Below, piece by piece: positions 35,033-48,580 of a stretch of 64,000 nucleotides of DNA. Under the pieces are notes generated by a model. It was given only the letters and a program-made list of their open reading frames with translations. It made no database searches and had not been told where the DNA came from. The position numbers and the translations under genes were made by a program. The DNA comes from Cunninghamia lanceolata (lineage: Eukaryota; Streptophyta; Pinopsida; Cupressales; Cupressaceae): NCBI GenBank assembly GCA_027924645.1, contig BSBN01000187.1:18184001-18248000 (forward strand), written 5' to 3'. The first letter of the stretch is position 1. Each line of letters opens with the position of its first letter.

Positions 35033-38000
35033 GAATTTCCTTTCCTGGAATGTCCAAGGTCTTATTGACCTCTCTAGAAAGTATTCCATGTGGGATACTC
35101 ATCAGACATATTCTGGTATTAATGTTTTATGTCTTCAGGAAGTTAAAATTGTTGCCTTCATGCTCTCTGCAGCATGCTGTGTCATTTGGCCTGATGACCT
35201 AGTTTTCGCTTCCAACAATGAAGTTGGTCGTGGAGGGGTGGTCACTTTTCTTGTGCCATGGTGGTATTCTTCGATGCTTGATCATGGGTCTAATTTGACT
35301 CAACATCTTGTCTGGATCCTCATGAATATCGATAATCATTCTTTCGGAATCATGAATGTTTATGCTCCCAATGATGATGGGGAAAGATCCACCCTTTGGT
35401 GATGGATTGCAAATTCAATGCCTCAGGCTACTTGGATTATGTGCAGTGATTCTAATATGGTTGAAGTGGCCTTTGACAAAGCTTGGACTTTGCCTTTTCG
35501 TTGGACAGTTGGCAAAAGGGAAGCATGATTTTACATGCACAACAAATTGGGCTTTATGACCCTAATCTCCATCACCACCATTCTTAGACTAGTTGGTACA
35601 TGTGGAGAAATTTCTGAGTGGGAAATGATAGAGTACTAAATGCCTTGATCGGGCCATGATCTTAGCACAATCATTTTTTCAATTTGCCTCTTGCAATGTT
35701 CTACCGGTTACACCTCTTCCTGAGGTGTGCTTATTAGGCCACTCTCCCATTAAGTTCAACATTGAATGGCAACTAGGTCTAGCGTGTCCTTCCAAGACTT
35801 AATTCTTTTTTAATACATCTTTGTTGTCTCATCAGCCCATGCTGACACACATTCAATGGATTTGAAACCTTGAATGTCTTCCTACTCAACAGACAATTTG
35901 GATAGTATGGTGGAATCATGGGATTTAGCAGACTTCCTGCTTCCTTCACATCTATGGTCGCCAATTGGCCATTTTCCTCCACTGCTCCTATGAGGCCACC
36001 ACCTTAGATCTCTGCAAACCCTCACAGAATCTTGTTGTGAATTCTTTTTCTTCTGACTTGCAAGCTTGTGTGGCTCATCTTCACCAACATAAACAAATTG
36101 CCGGCAATTACACTGCAAGAGGAGCTCAAATTAAAGCCAACTTACATTGGCTTAAAGTTGGTGACTAAGCATCCAAAGAGTTCTTTCAAGCTCTTCATGC
36201 TCGTCATTCCTCTCTTGACATCAAAAAGTTAAGGAAGGTCAAAGGGTACTCTATGAGCTTCCTAATATTCTCCAAGTATTTGTCCACCATTACGAGAAGG
36301 TCTTCACAGCTCAGATTCTTTCTAATGAGTGTGACTAGGCTCTTCAGGAGTGCCTTCAGGTTGTCCCGTGCAAGCTTTTTGGTCCCCAACGAGCCTTCTA
36401 TGATCAACTGCTCACTCTTGAGGACCTCAAGGAGGCTGTTCATTCTATGGCTGATGACAAAGCACCAAGTTGTGATGGTTTCCCATGTGAGTTTTACAAA
36501 TCCTTGTGGGCCTATGTTGTTTATGACCTTCACAATGTTTATCTTGAGACCTTTCACAATAACTCTTTAGGTAAACTAATAAATAAAGGAAATATTGAAT
36601 TCATACCTAAATCTAGAGATCCTTAAGACATTTGCAACTAGTGGCCGACTGCACTTCTCAACGTGTCCTACAAGATCATAGCTAAGGCCTTGGCTCTAAA
36701 GATTCACCACATGATGCCTCTTATTGTTAGCCCCGAGCAAACCTGCTTTATCAAGTTTTGGTTCATCCTAGACAACAATAGTGTGGTTTGGGAAGTTATG
36801 GAATGGGCCCAGCGCTCTTAACAATAGACCATTTTTCTGAAGATTGACTTCACCAAAGCCTATGATCGCATTAAGTGGCCTTTCATTTTTGCCATGCTAG
36901 GAGCTTTGGGGTTTGGCCCTAGATTCCTTCAAATAGTCAACATGCTTTTTGTTGATGCCTCATCTTGCATCACCATCAATGACCGCTAGTCATAGGCCTT
37001 TGGCCTTTTTTGATCAATTCGCCAAGGTTCCCCTCTGGCTCCTTTGTATGTTCTTGATGCTGAAGGGTTTGGTTATTTGTTGGCTAACCCTATCTCCTCT
37101 AGGCTTCTCAAAGGCATTGCTTTGCTTGATTCCTCGCATCAGCTGGTCAATGGTCATTTTTTTGATGATTTGTTTCTCACTCTCATTGAGGAAGAACATA
37201 ATGTTAAGGAAGTGCTTCGATGTCTTGACATGTTTTGCCTAGCTTCTGGGTCAGCTATTTTGTGGCACAACACTTAATTCTATCACTAGTCTTTCCTTCT
37301 GGCACCTCCATGGATTCTCAGCTATGGTTGGAAGTGGATTTCTAATGGAGAAATTTTCCACTTTCTTGGCATTCTATTTGCCTTTCAAGAGTCTCCAATC
37401 GACCTTTGGAATGCAGTTCTATCCAAAATTTAGAAGAAGCTTTCTTTCTAGATTACCAAACTGCTTTCATTGGATGGGAAATTTCAAGTCTGCTCTAAAA
37501 TTCTAGTGGCTACCCATGTTTATTACTCTTCTTATTGGGCTTCATCTAAAGCCTCTTATATGAATCTTGAGAAGCTCCTTCATGATTTTCTTTGGGCCTC
37601 CTCTGAAGATCATAAACAATTCCATCGTGTGGCATGGGCATCATGTTGCCTTCTGCATGATTCAGGTGGGATTGGCCTACTTTAAACCTAGAGACAAGGC
37701 TTGGCTTTATGTGTCAAATGGATTATCCATGCCATCTTTGGCAATGAAGCTTGGAATATCCTTCTTAGACATTGTGTTTCTTTTGGGTTTCTAGTCAACT
37801 AGCTAGCTTGGAAGGGGATTGGCTTTCAGACCCTTCTTTTTATGAAAGAACTAGAGCATATCGAGGGGTCTTTTGTTGTGAAAAGTATATGGCATGCCTG
37901 GGATGCTGTTAAGCCCTAGCTCTTTTGGGTTGGAAATGGTAAATTAGAGATGGTCTCTCCTTCAACTAGCACAATCTCTAGTGGTCCCTGCCCATTCAGC

Positions 38001-39331
38001 TTCAAGGGCTCCCTCTCACCTATCTTCCTAGGGTCAAGGCCTTGCACTTTCACAAGAAAGGCATTCACACTCTTCAAGATTTGTTCCAGAGCTACCATGA
38101 TTCTTCACTCATAGGATGATTTGAGTGTTCAATTCACCTTTCTCAGTTTGATTGAGAGACTTTTGAGGCCATTAAGGAGGCTCTCCCAGTTGAAATGTTG
38201 CATAAAATTGGTATCCATTCTTCCAAGCCCTAGTGGAATGATTGGCATTAGATGCTTAATACAATCTTCTATAATTGCAAACCGTGTCTGGTGTATCGAT
38301 ATCTTTCTCCACATCTTCTCATGGTGCCTAGCCTCAATTTGATATTGCAGTCTCCTCTTTCAGCCTAACAATGCAGGTTTCATAATATTTGGATGGTTGT
38401 CATGGAACCCAAATTGGCTCATTTTTCTTGGTGTATTCTCTTCCAAGGCCTACCAGTGGGCTCTCACCTTCGCCACATGGGTGTCTAAGATCCATGTTTC
38501 CCTTTTTGTTGGCAACTAGAGTCCCTTATACACCTCTTCTGGTATTATCATCGAGCCTAGATTTTCTGGAGCTGGATTCATGATTTTTTTCTGCCCCTTC
38601 CATCTTGAGACTTTCTCATCGCACATGGCTGTTTTGGGGGACTGGCCTTGTATCCCCTACAAGTATACTCAAATTTGGCATGCTTTCAGAGTGGAGATCC
38701 TCTTCCAATTATGGAAGGATAGAAATTCTATTATATTTGCTCATTGTTCTGTGGATACAAATGTTTCACTCTATGCTAAAACTACTATTTGCTCCAATGT
38801 TTTGTTACAGATTCAAGCGCAGCTAGCAAGGTGGCCCTAGAGGTGGATCATCTCCAGGAGCTTCTTGATCATTGGGGTAACACCCCATGCACTATTTCTC
38901 AAGTGCTTCCTAATTCTCTAGCCTTCCGCAGTCGTGCTCCTCGTGGGCGTCGTCAAGGTTGGAGTTTTTCTGCTCAGCGCTCCTACTCCCCTAGTTCCTA
39001 GGTTCATTGCCACCATTTTGGCAGCCAAACCAAACTCTATTCGGTGGCATTCTGCCTCACCCACTCCTCAAGATGCCACTTCTGGGTGGCCTTCTGGGGT
39101 ACAGGGCCTCCCACTAATGGTGGTAGTGGCTAGCCGGCTCTTGATTCTTCTAAATGGCTCCCTCGGTTGGCTCTGGCTATTTTGCCAACCCAAATTGAAG
39201 AGAAAGCTAAAGACAAAGATAACTATGGATGGTTTGTTCTTGATGTTACTCCTGACTCCACTGATGTATGGGGAAATTTAGATGACCATGATCCTCCTCC
39301 GCCTCCGTCTGGTGTAGCTCTCACCACTTAA
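35031..39331 (+). pseudogene. LINE L2 ORF2 (endonuclease-reverse transcriptase), degenerate
   Basis: It starts MNFLSWNVQGL, and the first 123 codons are open: endonuclease motifs SWN, CLQEVK, GRGGVVTF, NVYAPND. The later GDFN motif is changed to SDSN and several stops follow. Reverse transcriptase signals run from about 36580 to 37640: TALLNVSYKIIAKALA, FLKIDFTKAYD, and HFFDD at 37155-37169, where L1 and L3 have HFVDD. The C-terminal region is continuous here (GDWPCIPYKYTQIWHAF, FQLWKDRNSIIFAH), which shows where the solo LTR entered L1 and L3. It ends SGVALTT at 39331. Inactive. Confidence 0.88.
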
Positions 39332-39474
39332 GCGACTTATTTTTTTTTTATGCCTTTTGTTATCTAGGCTAGGCCCATTTGAGACTCTAGGGATGTGATC
39401 TTGTATCCACCCAACCATTTTTGTGTACTTTTATTAATTTTTAATAGAAACTGGTGCTTATACATAAAAACAAA

Positions 39475-39484
39475 GCTAAAAAGT
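39475..39484. repeat. 3' target-site duplication of LINE L2
   Basis: GCTAAAAAGT after the A-rich LINE tail, identical to 33963-33972. Confidence 0.75.
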
Positions 39485-40659
39485 CTACTTAGTTAAAGTG
39501 GTTAGCCCTTTAATTTGTTTAATTTTTTTATAAACTAAAGTGATAGTTACAGTCAATAGGTTCTTGGTTTACTGGTGAAATTGAATGGTTTTGAACAAGC
39601 CCACCAGGAATTAAGTCTTGTTAAGTGCAAGCCCCCAACAACATAAAGAATTGACAAGATAGAAAATTTGATATACGATGATAAGACCTATAATTTTAAT
39701 AGATTTTACAAGATTTGAAGAAATAAAAAATACTACTATACACAAGTAAATCCACACCAAAACTTTGGATTTCCATCTTAAGGCCATACTTTTTTAGTCA
39801 TTTCTTGAACTGAATCTGAATGAGGCAAGTTGTGGAGGTTAAAGATTAAAGACGATGGTGGAGGAGCTTTGAAATAAGGGTTATTGACTCTTGATTTAAC
39901 TTCAGAAAGCATTGCACATAATTGCTAGATTTGGGACACGACATCTCCCAGAAGATCTACCAGAATTCAATGGTTCACAATGAAGAAAAATCCCCATTTT
40001 TTACAAGTTGCCTTCATTTTCCTAACCAATTCATGATCTTGGGGATTGTTTAATTCTTCACCATCTAGTTCATATGGAAATTGTGAAATATCAATAATAG
40101 GAAAATCAACTTTCTTCACACTGGTTTGAAAAGACATGGTTAGAATCACAAAAGAAAAGTACAACAATTTTTTTTCTTAGTATAGAAAACAATTTTATAT
40201 AATAACCACCATTGTTACTATTATTTTTTTACACATCGTTTACTAACTTAATCGATCAAACATCTTATATCTATTTTAGAAGTGTCAACCTCATAGGCTT
40301 ACCAACTAAAGCCGTGGCAAAAAAATTGTGCCACAAATCATATATTCACATTTAAATATGGTAAGCTTCCAATGTTAGGGTCATTCCTCGACCTAGACCT
40401 AGACCTAAATCGCGAGGATTTGTTCACAATGGCCCTACCTACGTATCCCTTCCTAGGGAATCAGAGTCTCCATAGTTTGTACACCAACAATAGAGACAAT
40501 TCATCCTCTCCTCATGATATTTCTAATCTCACTTGTAAAATCTTAGCCTTTAAGTCAATCTTATGATTCCAATTCAGTTCATACACCAATATGTGATAGC
40601 TAAAGTAGTCCAATCAAATGTTGGATGAATCCAACATCAATGTACAAACATACACAAAA
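39485..40659 (+). repeat. D block, copy 2
   Basis: It matches 16978-18156 and 59737-60908. It shares several words with copy 3 against copy 1, such as GCCCACCAGGAATTAAG and TACCAACTAAAGCCGTGG. It contains the dioxygenase fragment on the minus strand and nothing else I can name. Confidence 0.8.
39760..40137 (-). pseudogene. Dioxygenase N-terminal fragment, copy 2
   Basis: Frame MSFQTSVKKVDFPIIDIS ... ELVRKMKATCKKWGFFFIVNH, the DIOX_N opening, then the same TGA in place of the NHG glycine as in copy 1. The remnant after the stop is still readable. The catalytic core is absent. Confidence 0.7.
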
Positions 40660-40985
40660 CCACATAGTGACTAGCTCATATAGAAATCACATGTTCACAC
40701 ATACTGATTTGTTCCATCATACATTGCATATACATAATGCGAATAACTTAGGCATGCATCACACATACATAGTATGACTAACTCATGCATGCAATTTACC
40801 TACATAATATAATTACATTACACATACATCACATATACACAAGGCAATTAGCCCATTCAAGTGTCACATATACACATAGTGAGTAATTCACACACACACA
40901 TCACATATATACAATGTGACGCACCACACCCACATAGTGTGATTGTCTCATGTGCATATCATAGATACGTATAGTGACCAGCTAG
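40660..40985 (+). repeat. AC-rich degenerate minisatellite, R2 copy
   Basis: Counterpart of 18157-18480. About 20 bp (one ACTCATGCATG-type word) are missing near 40920. Confidence 0.6.
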
Positions 40986-41424
40986 AAAAAAGAGAATGAT
41001 TGCCACCTTATTGTAAACATCTTCCCTTTTACCTAAATCACTCGAATATAAGCTTGTAAGTATAGGAAAGGCATATCATACTACCCTATGGGTTCCATCA
41101 TTTCACAGTTCACTGCCAACTATGATGGCAAGCAAGTATCCCATACTACTTGTTGTCATCACTAATAACGAGTAAGTATAACAACAAAAAACACATGAGG
41201 TCACTAATAAGATCTCCATAGTTGACCAAGTATCCACATCATCTTACGATTGGATAAACATAATGGTGGACTTATGGATTTACCTCAACTAAGACTAGTA
41301 AATGTACTACTATTCATTTAGACTAATTTAACAATTAGAAACATGAGAAATATGCATTAGATAGAAACAACACATAAAACACCCACAATCATTCTGATAC
41401 CCAAATGGTAACACTTAACTCTAA

Positions 41425-41582
41425 GATGGGCAGTTACTGGCATCCATCACCTGCATGCCACTAGCGAAAGCTAGAATAGTACTAGCATCTATCACTTGCA
41501 GGCCACTAGCGAAAGACTACGTAAACCCTATAAAAATGGGTAGCTCCTAGCATCTAACACTTACATGCTACTGGTGAAATCT
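41425..41582 (+). repeat. Threefold direct repeat, R2 copy
   Basis: Three CATCYATCACYTGCA units as in the other R blocks, with a few substitutions. Confidence 0.6.
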
Positions 41583-42789
41583 TTCTAACCCAATGATACA
41601 ACTAAATACTTCTTCAGGCAGAGCACACTCTTTGGCTCCTGTCAAGTTGCAGCAACAATGAGCTTAACTATAGGTGGGTCATAGGATTTATAATGTGGGT
41701 GATCACTACGGAAGGAGCAGAACAAGCTATGTTCTAAGAGGTATTGCATAACACCTACCTATGCCCTCGTAGAGCCCTTACTCCAACCATCATGTGATGC
41801 TAAGAAGTCAGCTCCTGTATCGATCTTGGTTTAGAATTCTAACATTTAAAAGGTATAAGGACTTGGATCTAAACGATATTGTCCTAAAGGTTTACACCAT
41901 AGAGTAGTTAATCAGGTTACAAATACCATATAGAAATCCATAAACGTTTACACATGGTCTTATAGGTCTTGGGGTCAAAATTACTAACATGCAAGTAGCA
42001 TGAGCCCAAATGAGCTAGGTTGCATATACATAACAAAACAACTCATAGAATAATCTCAAAGACCATTCACATCATTCCACTGTTAAATAAAAACATAATA
42101 GTTATTAGACACAAATTCAACCCATGCCAATAATGTTATATAACATTCTACTTTTGAGTACATAACATTCACATGTTACCTATCATTAAACTTAACATAA
42201 AATTAGCCACCAAAACATATATAAAGATAAACACCATACCATGTTTGGCTAATACATATTATTACTTGCCCACATTTGACATAGGCAATCATTAGGAATT
42301 CCATCCTAACTGAATGTAAATCTAGGCACGTATTTAGAGTAGGAAAATCATCCACACATATCAAGAGTTGCTTACACCATTAGATTATAATGGCTTAATT
42401 TTGTGTCATCATTAAATCCAAGGTTAGTAGGTTTCCATAATACAATTATAACCCTGTCATGACCAAGTTTATCACACCCTTATTTCTTAGAAGAAATAGA
42501 CCTCTCTAGGGTCTTGAGACTAACATATACCTTTCTATGCTTATTGTTGAGCCCAGACAAAAAACATAGTGTTCATCACACAAATTTCCAATAATCTTAG
42601 TCCCAAAAAGTCTAGAGGCATTCTCATGCATTGACATTAGAGATTGACCATGATGACAATAACTCTAAAAGTTCATAAAGGTTGAAGTAGATTATGGAAT
42701 CCAAAATATGCAATGCTCAAAGTACGTAAGCTTGATGACCATGGAGTGCCCTTTTATCAGCTCAGACCTGTATAGTTAGGACTTATTAA

Positions 42790-42978
42790 CTAGAAGGTGA
42801 GTTCATAGTCATTAAATGTAGTTTCAACCTCAAGATGAAACATACTGAAGAGGGAAGGTTGATCAAGTTTAGGAACACCCCATACCTTGGAGTCATTCCC
42901 GCTACGGACTTGAGCTTCAGAGGTATCCTTCTCCGAAGAAATGCCTACATACCCGCTTCCAAAAATGATCAAAGTCAC
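42790..42978 (-). other. Small repeated ORF, R2 copy (shortened)
   Basis: Same frame as 20229-20444 but stopping 11 codons early, after YELTF. It also differs at the start (MTLIIFGSGYVGISSEKDT). The stop fits absence of function. Confidence 0.2.
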
Positions 42979-44130
42979 ATGTAGTTCTCCTCACTTAATC
43001 TATCAAGGGTTATACACATAGGTTCCTACCCTCAGGGTTTCATTGTCACCCAAATTTACTACCCACACTTACTAATATTCCCATAATCAACTCCATACAC
43101 AGAAATATAAATACAATAAAATTAATATAAAATAAATCCAATTATAACAGAGCACAAGAAATCATTAGCCATAATATCTTCACAATGAAACAAATGTGCA
43201 AAGTCCTAATATTATATTATGATATCCTTCCTAGAAAAACACAACAACATTGACAGGACTGTATAAAAACCATATGAACTTGGAAAGACTTACAACAATA
43301 ATTATAAACTTGATTTAAGTATATAAACCATACCCAAGATAGTTGGAAACATTATATAACTCAACTTAGAACTCAAAGATTCCTACACTTCTATCATGCC
43401 CATCAATGGCGATTAATTATATTAAAGAAGATCAATCTCTGGAAGGACCTCCTAGAGAGTCAAAGAATATAATTTTGTTATGATCTTTTTCAGACCAAAC
43501 TGACTTCCATAATCCTAACCTTGTTCACATCAATAATACTTTTGCATATTGAACATATCAAATATGATATGATGAGAACAAAGACCGAGTACCATTATTG
43601 CATAAGATAATGACATTCAACAAGTTATTCAAAACCCCAAATGCATAATGTTGTGACAGAACAACTTTTCTTTTCTACTCACCCTTATTGCAATGATCTC
43701 GTCTAAGGAATTTTATACTTATTTCATTTTAGTTTGCAAGGGTAGCCCATAACTAATGTTCTTATCTTCAACCCTTTAGGACACGCTTTGAGACTTACCA
43801 TTACAACTATATAGAAATGTCCAACAATTATAATTAGTATATGTTTTATAAAGACACCATGATGGTGGTAAACTTAATTATAACTATTCCTGAGTAGTCC
43901 CCAACCATTGAATGTGGGGCGTAATGACAACTAGGTTAAAATACTCCTAAACATATTTGTATACCTATGTAAATATCAATGTTTGAAGTATATTAAACAT
44001 AAGTATGGACATCAAAGTACAATGATATTCCACCCAAATAAATAGATACACAAAGTAAGAGCATACACTAGGTGCACAAATTGTTCAATACCATTCCTCA
44101 AGGAAAAGCATCCTCACACATACAATATGT

Positions 44131-44305
44131 GATCTATTTGACAAAATGCCTCGAAGAAATGTGGTTTCATGGAATGCCATGTTTTTAGGGTATGTCTAAA
44201 ATGTTTTGTTAAAATGACCATTGAAGATTTCAAGCAAATGCAACTGCAAGTGTAAGTCCAAACCCCTCCAAAACATTGACAACCTTATTAATAGCAGTAC
44301 CAAAT
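44131..44305 (+). pseudogene. PPR gene fragment, R2 copy
   Basis: It reads DLFDKMPRRNVVSWNAMFLG, the best-preserved version of this fragment, then YV and a stop, and the shared frameshift before FKQMQLQ. Confidence 0.62.
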
Positions 44306-45118
44306 ATTTATTATGCATATAAAAACCTAGATCTTTTCTTTTTAGTAGCAAGAGTAAATAATTCAAAATTAAATATTATTTTAGGAAGGTACATTATTCC
44401 ATAAAACTCTAGGACTTGTCTTTTGTGAGAGACTTGCATGTACAAGGAAACAACTACAAATGCCTGGACTCCAAATTTATTCTAATGGATGGATTTATGG
44501 AATGTCACATTTATTTCATTTCTTTCTTTGATGATAGGTAAATTTGAACATATGGAATCTGGAGATACACCTATAATGGAATCAACAATAAATATTCCTT
44601 TTTAGGTGTTACTTTGTACATATTTACTGCGAACTCATTTCTTAGTTCTAAAGTATTTTCCATTGAGTTTAGTTAGTCTTATCTATTTGGGTTTTAGTTT
44701 TTATAGTGTGTGATGGTTAGATTTTGTGTCTAATCAGCTTTCTCTCTTGGTACAAATATATAAAGAAAAAAGTAGTACAAATATGTAAAGAAAAAAGTGA
44801 AGTGACAATGGCATGTTTGTCCTTTCATGGTATCCCATTTTGAATGAACTGGTTGTTATGGCTTCATTTTCTAATTAAAATTAAGATGTTCTCACGTTTT
44901 CACATATATTCAAGATCCAAAACAGATTAACTGTACTCTGTGTACATGCTACTCAATTTGTGATTCCACAAACAACATTTTTAGTACTATACAGCATTCT
45001 TGATAAAATCCTTTAATGTCATAAACCCTTTGCATGCCCCAAGTCTAATTCCAAAATCTAGTACTACTTATCCAAGTAATGGTTCAATGCAAAGGGGAGA
45101 GAGAGCATTGATTTACAC

Positions 45119-45361
45119 ATGTTAGTGGCATCATTGTTTGCCACCATCACATTTGCAGTGATATTTCAAGTCTTGGGTAGAATGAGGATAACAAAGCCGC
45201 ATTATAAACTTTTCAAATTCTTCATATTATCTAACACTCTGGCCTTGACTAATTCTCTTATGGTGGTCATCATGTGGTTACTCCAACAACTGTTGCTAGC
45301 CTACTTCTCTTTTGTGGTGACCAATCTGTTTGAGGTGAGCTTACGAGTATCAATTATGTGA
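45119..45361 (+). pseudogene. PGG-domain exon, R2 copy (open frame, acceptor lost)
   Basis: An 80-codon frame nearly identical to 31920-32162 (MLVASLFATITFAVIFQVLG). It has the same CAC instead of CAG before the ATG. Two membrane segments can be seen; the Pro-Gly-Gly loop is absent. Confidence 0.6.
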
Positions 45362-45620
45362 ATGATAGAAGCATTCATGAGCACCATCATTAATATCATA
45401 ATATCCTGCAATTTTTAGATTTTAAAAAATTAAGAATAAGAAGGCTACCTTGAAGTATAATTCTCTTTTACAATACAAAGTCTTTCTTGCATCCATGCCA
45501 CCACTTTATGTTGTGTAAATGTTTTTTGCTACGATGACTCAAATTATTATGAGGTGCAAATTTAATAGTTACAATGATAGGACTAGGATTATAATTAGTG
45601 TGTCTTTTTAAATAATGAAA

Positions 45621-47154
45621 CATTAAATGATTAATCAATAGTGAAATATTCAAATTTGGTATATTAAAAGTAGTAACAAATCTATATACATCATTCTAAG
45701 ATCCTTGCCTACTATTATTATAGGGTCCAAAACATTCAAATTTGGTATACTAAAAGTAGTAACAAATCTGGTAATCGTTTGGAAAGTAGAAAGCAATGGC
45801 CAGGGATATGCGATCCTTCCATCCTTTGTACACAACTCTATGCTCCACACTTTGGCATCTGTCATTGCTCCATGCCTGCACTTCTTTTTAAAGTGATAAA
45901 TGGTCCATCTTATTTTTTAAAAAGAAAAATTAAATGGGTGCATATTAAGTACAAGTTAATCTGCTGGCTATTTAAATATTTTGAGAATTGAATAATTTAA
46001 AACAACACCTGCAGTGCAATTTCGTAAGATTATTTGTAAATTCAACTATACAATATTATATTTTTGCCACTGGTTGTTGATATGATATCTATGGTAGTAA
46101 AATAAAATCCTACTAGCCTCCTACTATACAGTTGAGGGCAGAAACTTCCCAGTAAAACACAGATAATTTAAAAAATTCATTTTTCACAGTTCAAAATTAT
46201 TTTTGATTCTGGATAACAGCTGTGTAAAGAATTCTATGTGGATTTATTAGTGCACTAAATATCTGTGGGGGATTGCAGAATCTCCTCCTCCATTGAATTT
46301 CCGTCAGATGAGTAAGAGTTTATTGATATTCTCGTTGTAGACGTTTCAAAATCAGAGCGCCAGAAAATCTAAACCCAAACTGGCAAGAAATATTTTAGTA
46401 ATTTTTCTTGACAGATCATGCATCCGGATGCCGTATGTTCCAATCTTCTCGCTGTCATGCTGTACCAATAAATTATAAAAAGCATACATTTTGGTTTGAC
46501 AAAAATTGGTAAAATTTAATTTGCTACTAGTTGCTTTAAATGGTTGAAATTCAAAGAGGAGTTCCTTTATTTCTGTGGTCTATGTTGATGGGTATGCTGT
46601 TTTTATTGGGTTACCTTCATCAGACTCTAAACATGGACAGTCAACCTTGCCTGTCAAGCAATTTTTTTTTATGACAGTTATTTATTTAATAGTGTTTTTA
46701 AAATACTATGGCATATAATAGTATAAATAAATTATATAAAAACCAAATATATGTATCAACATAATCCTATATAAATTTTGATAGTTTGTCTAAAATCTCT
46801 CCTTTTATACCATACGGTCTTTTCAAATTTTCAGTTGTATTTTACAACTAAAATGCTTAAATACAGCTCCACAACTATCAAATTTAAGCCCTGCATGGAA
46901 GAGCTTAAACAATAGTTAATGTGCAATTGTTTATGGTGGAAGTGGGTCCCACACTTAAATAACTAGTACATTGACTAGCATTGTAGTCAATGCACTGATG
47001 GTGAGCACTAAACATTACTTATTTATAAAAGAATTTAAACAGTTCGGAACATTGTTCTAACTCACTTTATTTTTAAAAGTAAAACAATATTTTTAATTCA
47101 TACAATAAAAACTTATCAATCAATCAAATTTACAATTCTTTTACAAATAAAAAT
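45621..47154 (+). repeat. U block before LINE L3
   Basis: A full-length U block with a MITE at 46638-46893. It shares ATCTGTGGGGGATT with U1. No gene identified. Confidence 0.8.
46638..46893. mobile_element. hAT-like MITE with deleted left inverted repeat
   Basis: It starts CAGTCAACC, missing 16 bp of the left inverted repeat compared with 33434-33702, and ends TCAAATTTAAGCCCTG. Flanks are CATGGA on the left and CATGGAAG at 46894-46901 on the right. The same internal deletion is found in the fragment at 24164. Confidence 0.6.
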
Positions 47155-47164
47155 GCTAAAAAGT
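47155..47164. repeat. 5' target-site duplication of LINE L3
   Basis: GCTAAAAAGT; its partner at 59727-59736 reads GATAAAAAGT, one change. Confidence 0.72.
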
Positions 47165-47301
47165 TCTCGGGTGGAATGGCTTGTTCAAGGTTGTGAGTGA
47201 AAAACTGGCTCTACTAGGGTTTTTGTGTCACCTTGCCTTGTGCTGTAGTTTTCCCTACGTCATACTTCATTTATTGCGGGATTTGTAAGCCCTTTGTTTT
47301 A

Positions 47302-48580
47302 ATGGACTCAGCCAACTTCAACCTAGTAGTTTCTATTGGTATTGATAGTTTGGTGGTTGCGAACAATGGCTCCCCCAAGAAAACGTCCTAGGAAGTTTGT
47401 GTCAAAGGTCATTCACGAGGTATGCACTCTAATACTCCCGCGGATGTCGTTTACCTACCCCAGATTTTGATTCTGCTTGTCAATGGCTTGAGCAACATAA
47501 TTTGATAGGCTATTTTGTTGGGAGGGTCACCCTGAAAGCATGTTGTGAGATTGGGTTACCAAATCTTGGGTCCCTCATGGGCTCTGCTTGGATGGTGTCC
47601 AAAACCTCACTAAGGGGTTCTTTTTTTTTTTGTTTTGTTGAAGTTAGCCATGTCCAAGTTGTTTTTCAACATGGTCCTTGGTATGTCCATTCATCTCTTT
47701 TGATTTTTCAACCTTGGACCAGGAACTTTTCTGTCTCTGATGATAAGAAGCTCTGTGTGCCCATGTGGCTTGAGTTTCTGGGTCTCTCTTTGCCTTGCTG
47801 GCCTTTTCTTACAAATATTGCCTCCTCCTTAGGGAAGGTTATTTGTGTTGAGCCAGACCACTTTTACCAAGCCCATCCCCAGAAGCGAGTCTGTGTGGAA
47901 ACTAATTTATCGTGAGACCTCAAGGATACCATTGACATTCAAATTAGAAATTTTTGCCACTCTCAGTGAGTGCTTTATCTGAATTTAGCCAATAATTTCT
48001 TCCACTGCTAGTCGGTGGAGCATAAGATCAAAGATTATCCGCTTGCAGCTCCTAGGGTTAAGACCTCACCAAGGGTCGCTGACCGTCCGCAAGCTCTTAA
48101 ATCATCTAAATCAAAGGAGAAATGGACTACGGTGACCCGTAAAGGTAGGACTGCTTCGACTGGTTAGACTCAAAGCAAAAACTAGGAGTCCGCTAGGAGT
48201 CCGCTGCGACTCAGCCACAGTTGACTAGCTCAGCTCAGTCTTGACCGGTTGGTGCGGCTCAGCTGCTGCCGGCCACTCCTACGTAGTCACAGTCGACGGT
48301 TTCAAACCCTTCTATGAAAGGGAAAAATGTTGACTCATCCATTGCTCCTGAGGTTCCTATTCATCCAAAGTTTGTGCGAACCCCTCAACCAGCATCAATA
48401 CTTTCATCTCAACCACCCAGCTTGCGCCACTCCCGCAGCCCCACTTGGTGCTTGGAGGAGAGTGAGTTTATTTTAGAAAATGAAGGAATTGCATGCTAGG
48501 TTTTTAGTTGACTGTATAATTCTTGCAGAATCACTACTTCTCTTTGGAGGATGAGGATGACATGCAAGAGTTTCCCTCAT
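47302..48580 (+). pseudogene. LINE L3 ORF1 (DUF4283-like)
   Basis: It starts MDSANFNLVVSIGIDSL; a second in-register ATG gives MAPPRKRPRKF, a basic patch. Shifts occur near 47420 and 47450. The longest open part (47502-47915) includes QHGPWYVHSSLLIFQPWTRN and MWLEFLGLSLPCWPFLTNIA, the pattern of plant LINE DUF4283 domains. A stop follows NLS. The knuckle region keeps one cysteine, followed by TAG. The tail MKGKNVDSSIAPEVP ... LENEGIAC is open at 48314-48499. The EDEDDMQEFPS frame ends at the ORF2 start. Confidence 0.75.

Larger units (their letters stand above)
33973..39474 (+). mobile_element. L1-type LINE, copy L2 (no large insertions)
   Basis: At 5502 bp this is the only copy without inserted elements, and so the reference for finding insertions in L1 and L3. 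It has a deletion of about 346 bp in ORF1. Order: 5' UTR, ORF1, ORF2, and a 3' UTR ending near TTATACATAAAAACAAA before the target duplication at 39475. Both ORFs are interrupted. Confidence 0.9.
40660..45620 (+). repeat. R block, copy 2
   Basis: A complete R block without large insertions: minisatellite, threefold repeat, small ORF, PPR and PGG fragments. About 75 bp present in the other copies are missing at 43213. It shares AAATTTCC (near 42580) and the 25-bp duplication (44749-44798) with R', but CTAGAAAA (near 43230) with R3. No gene is seen at 41580-42789 or 42979-44130. Confidence 0.8.
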
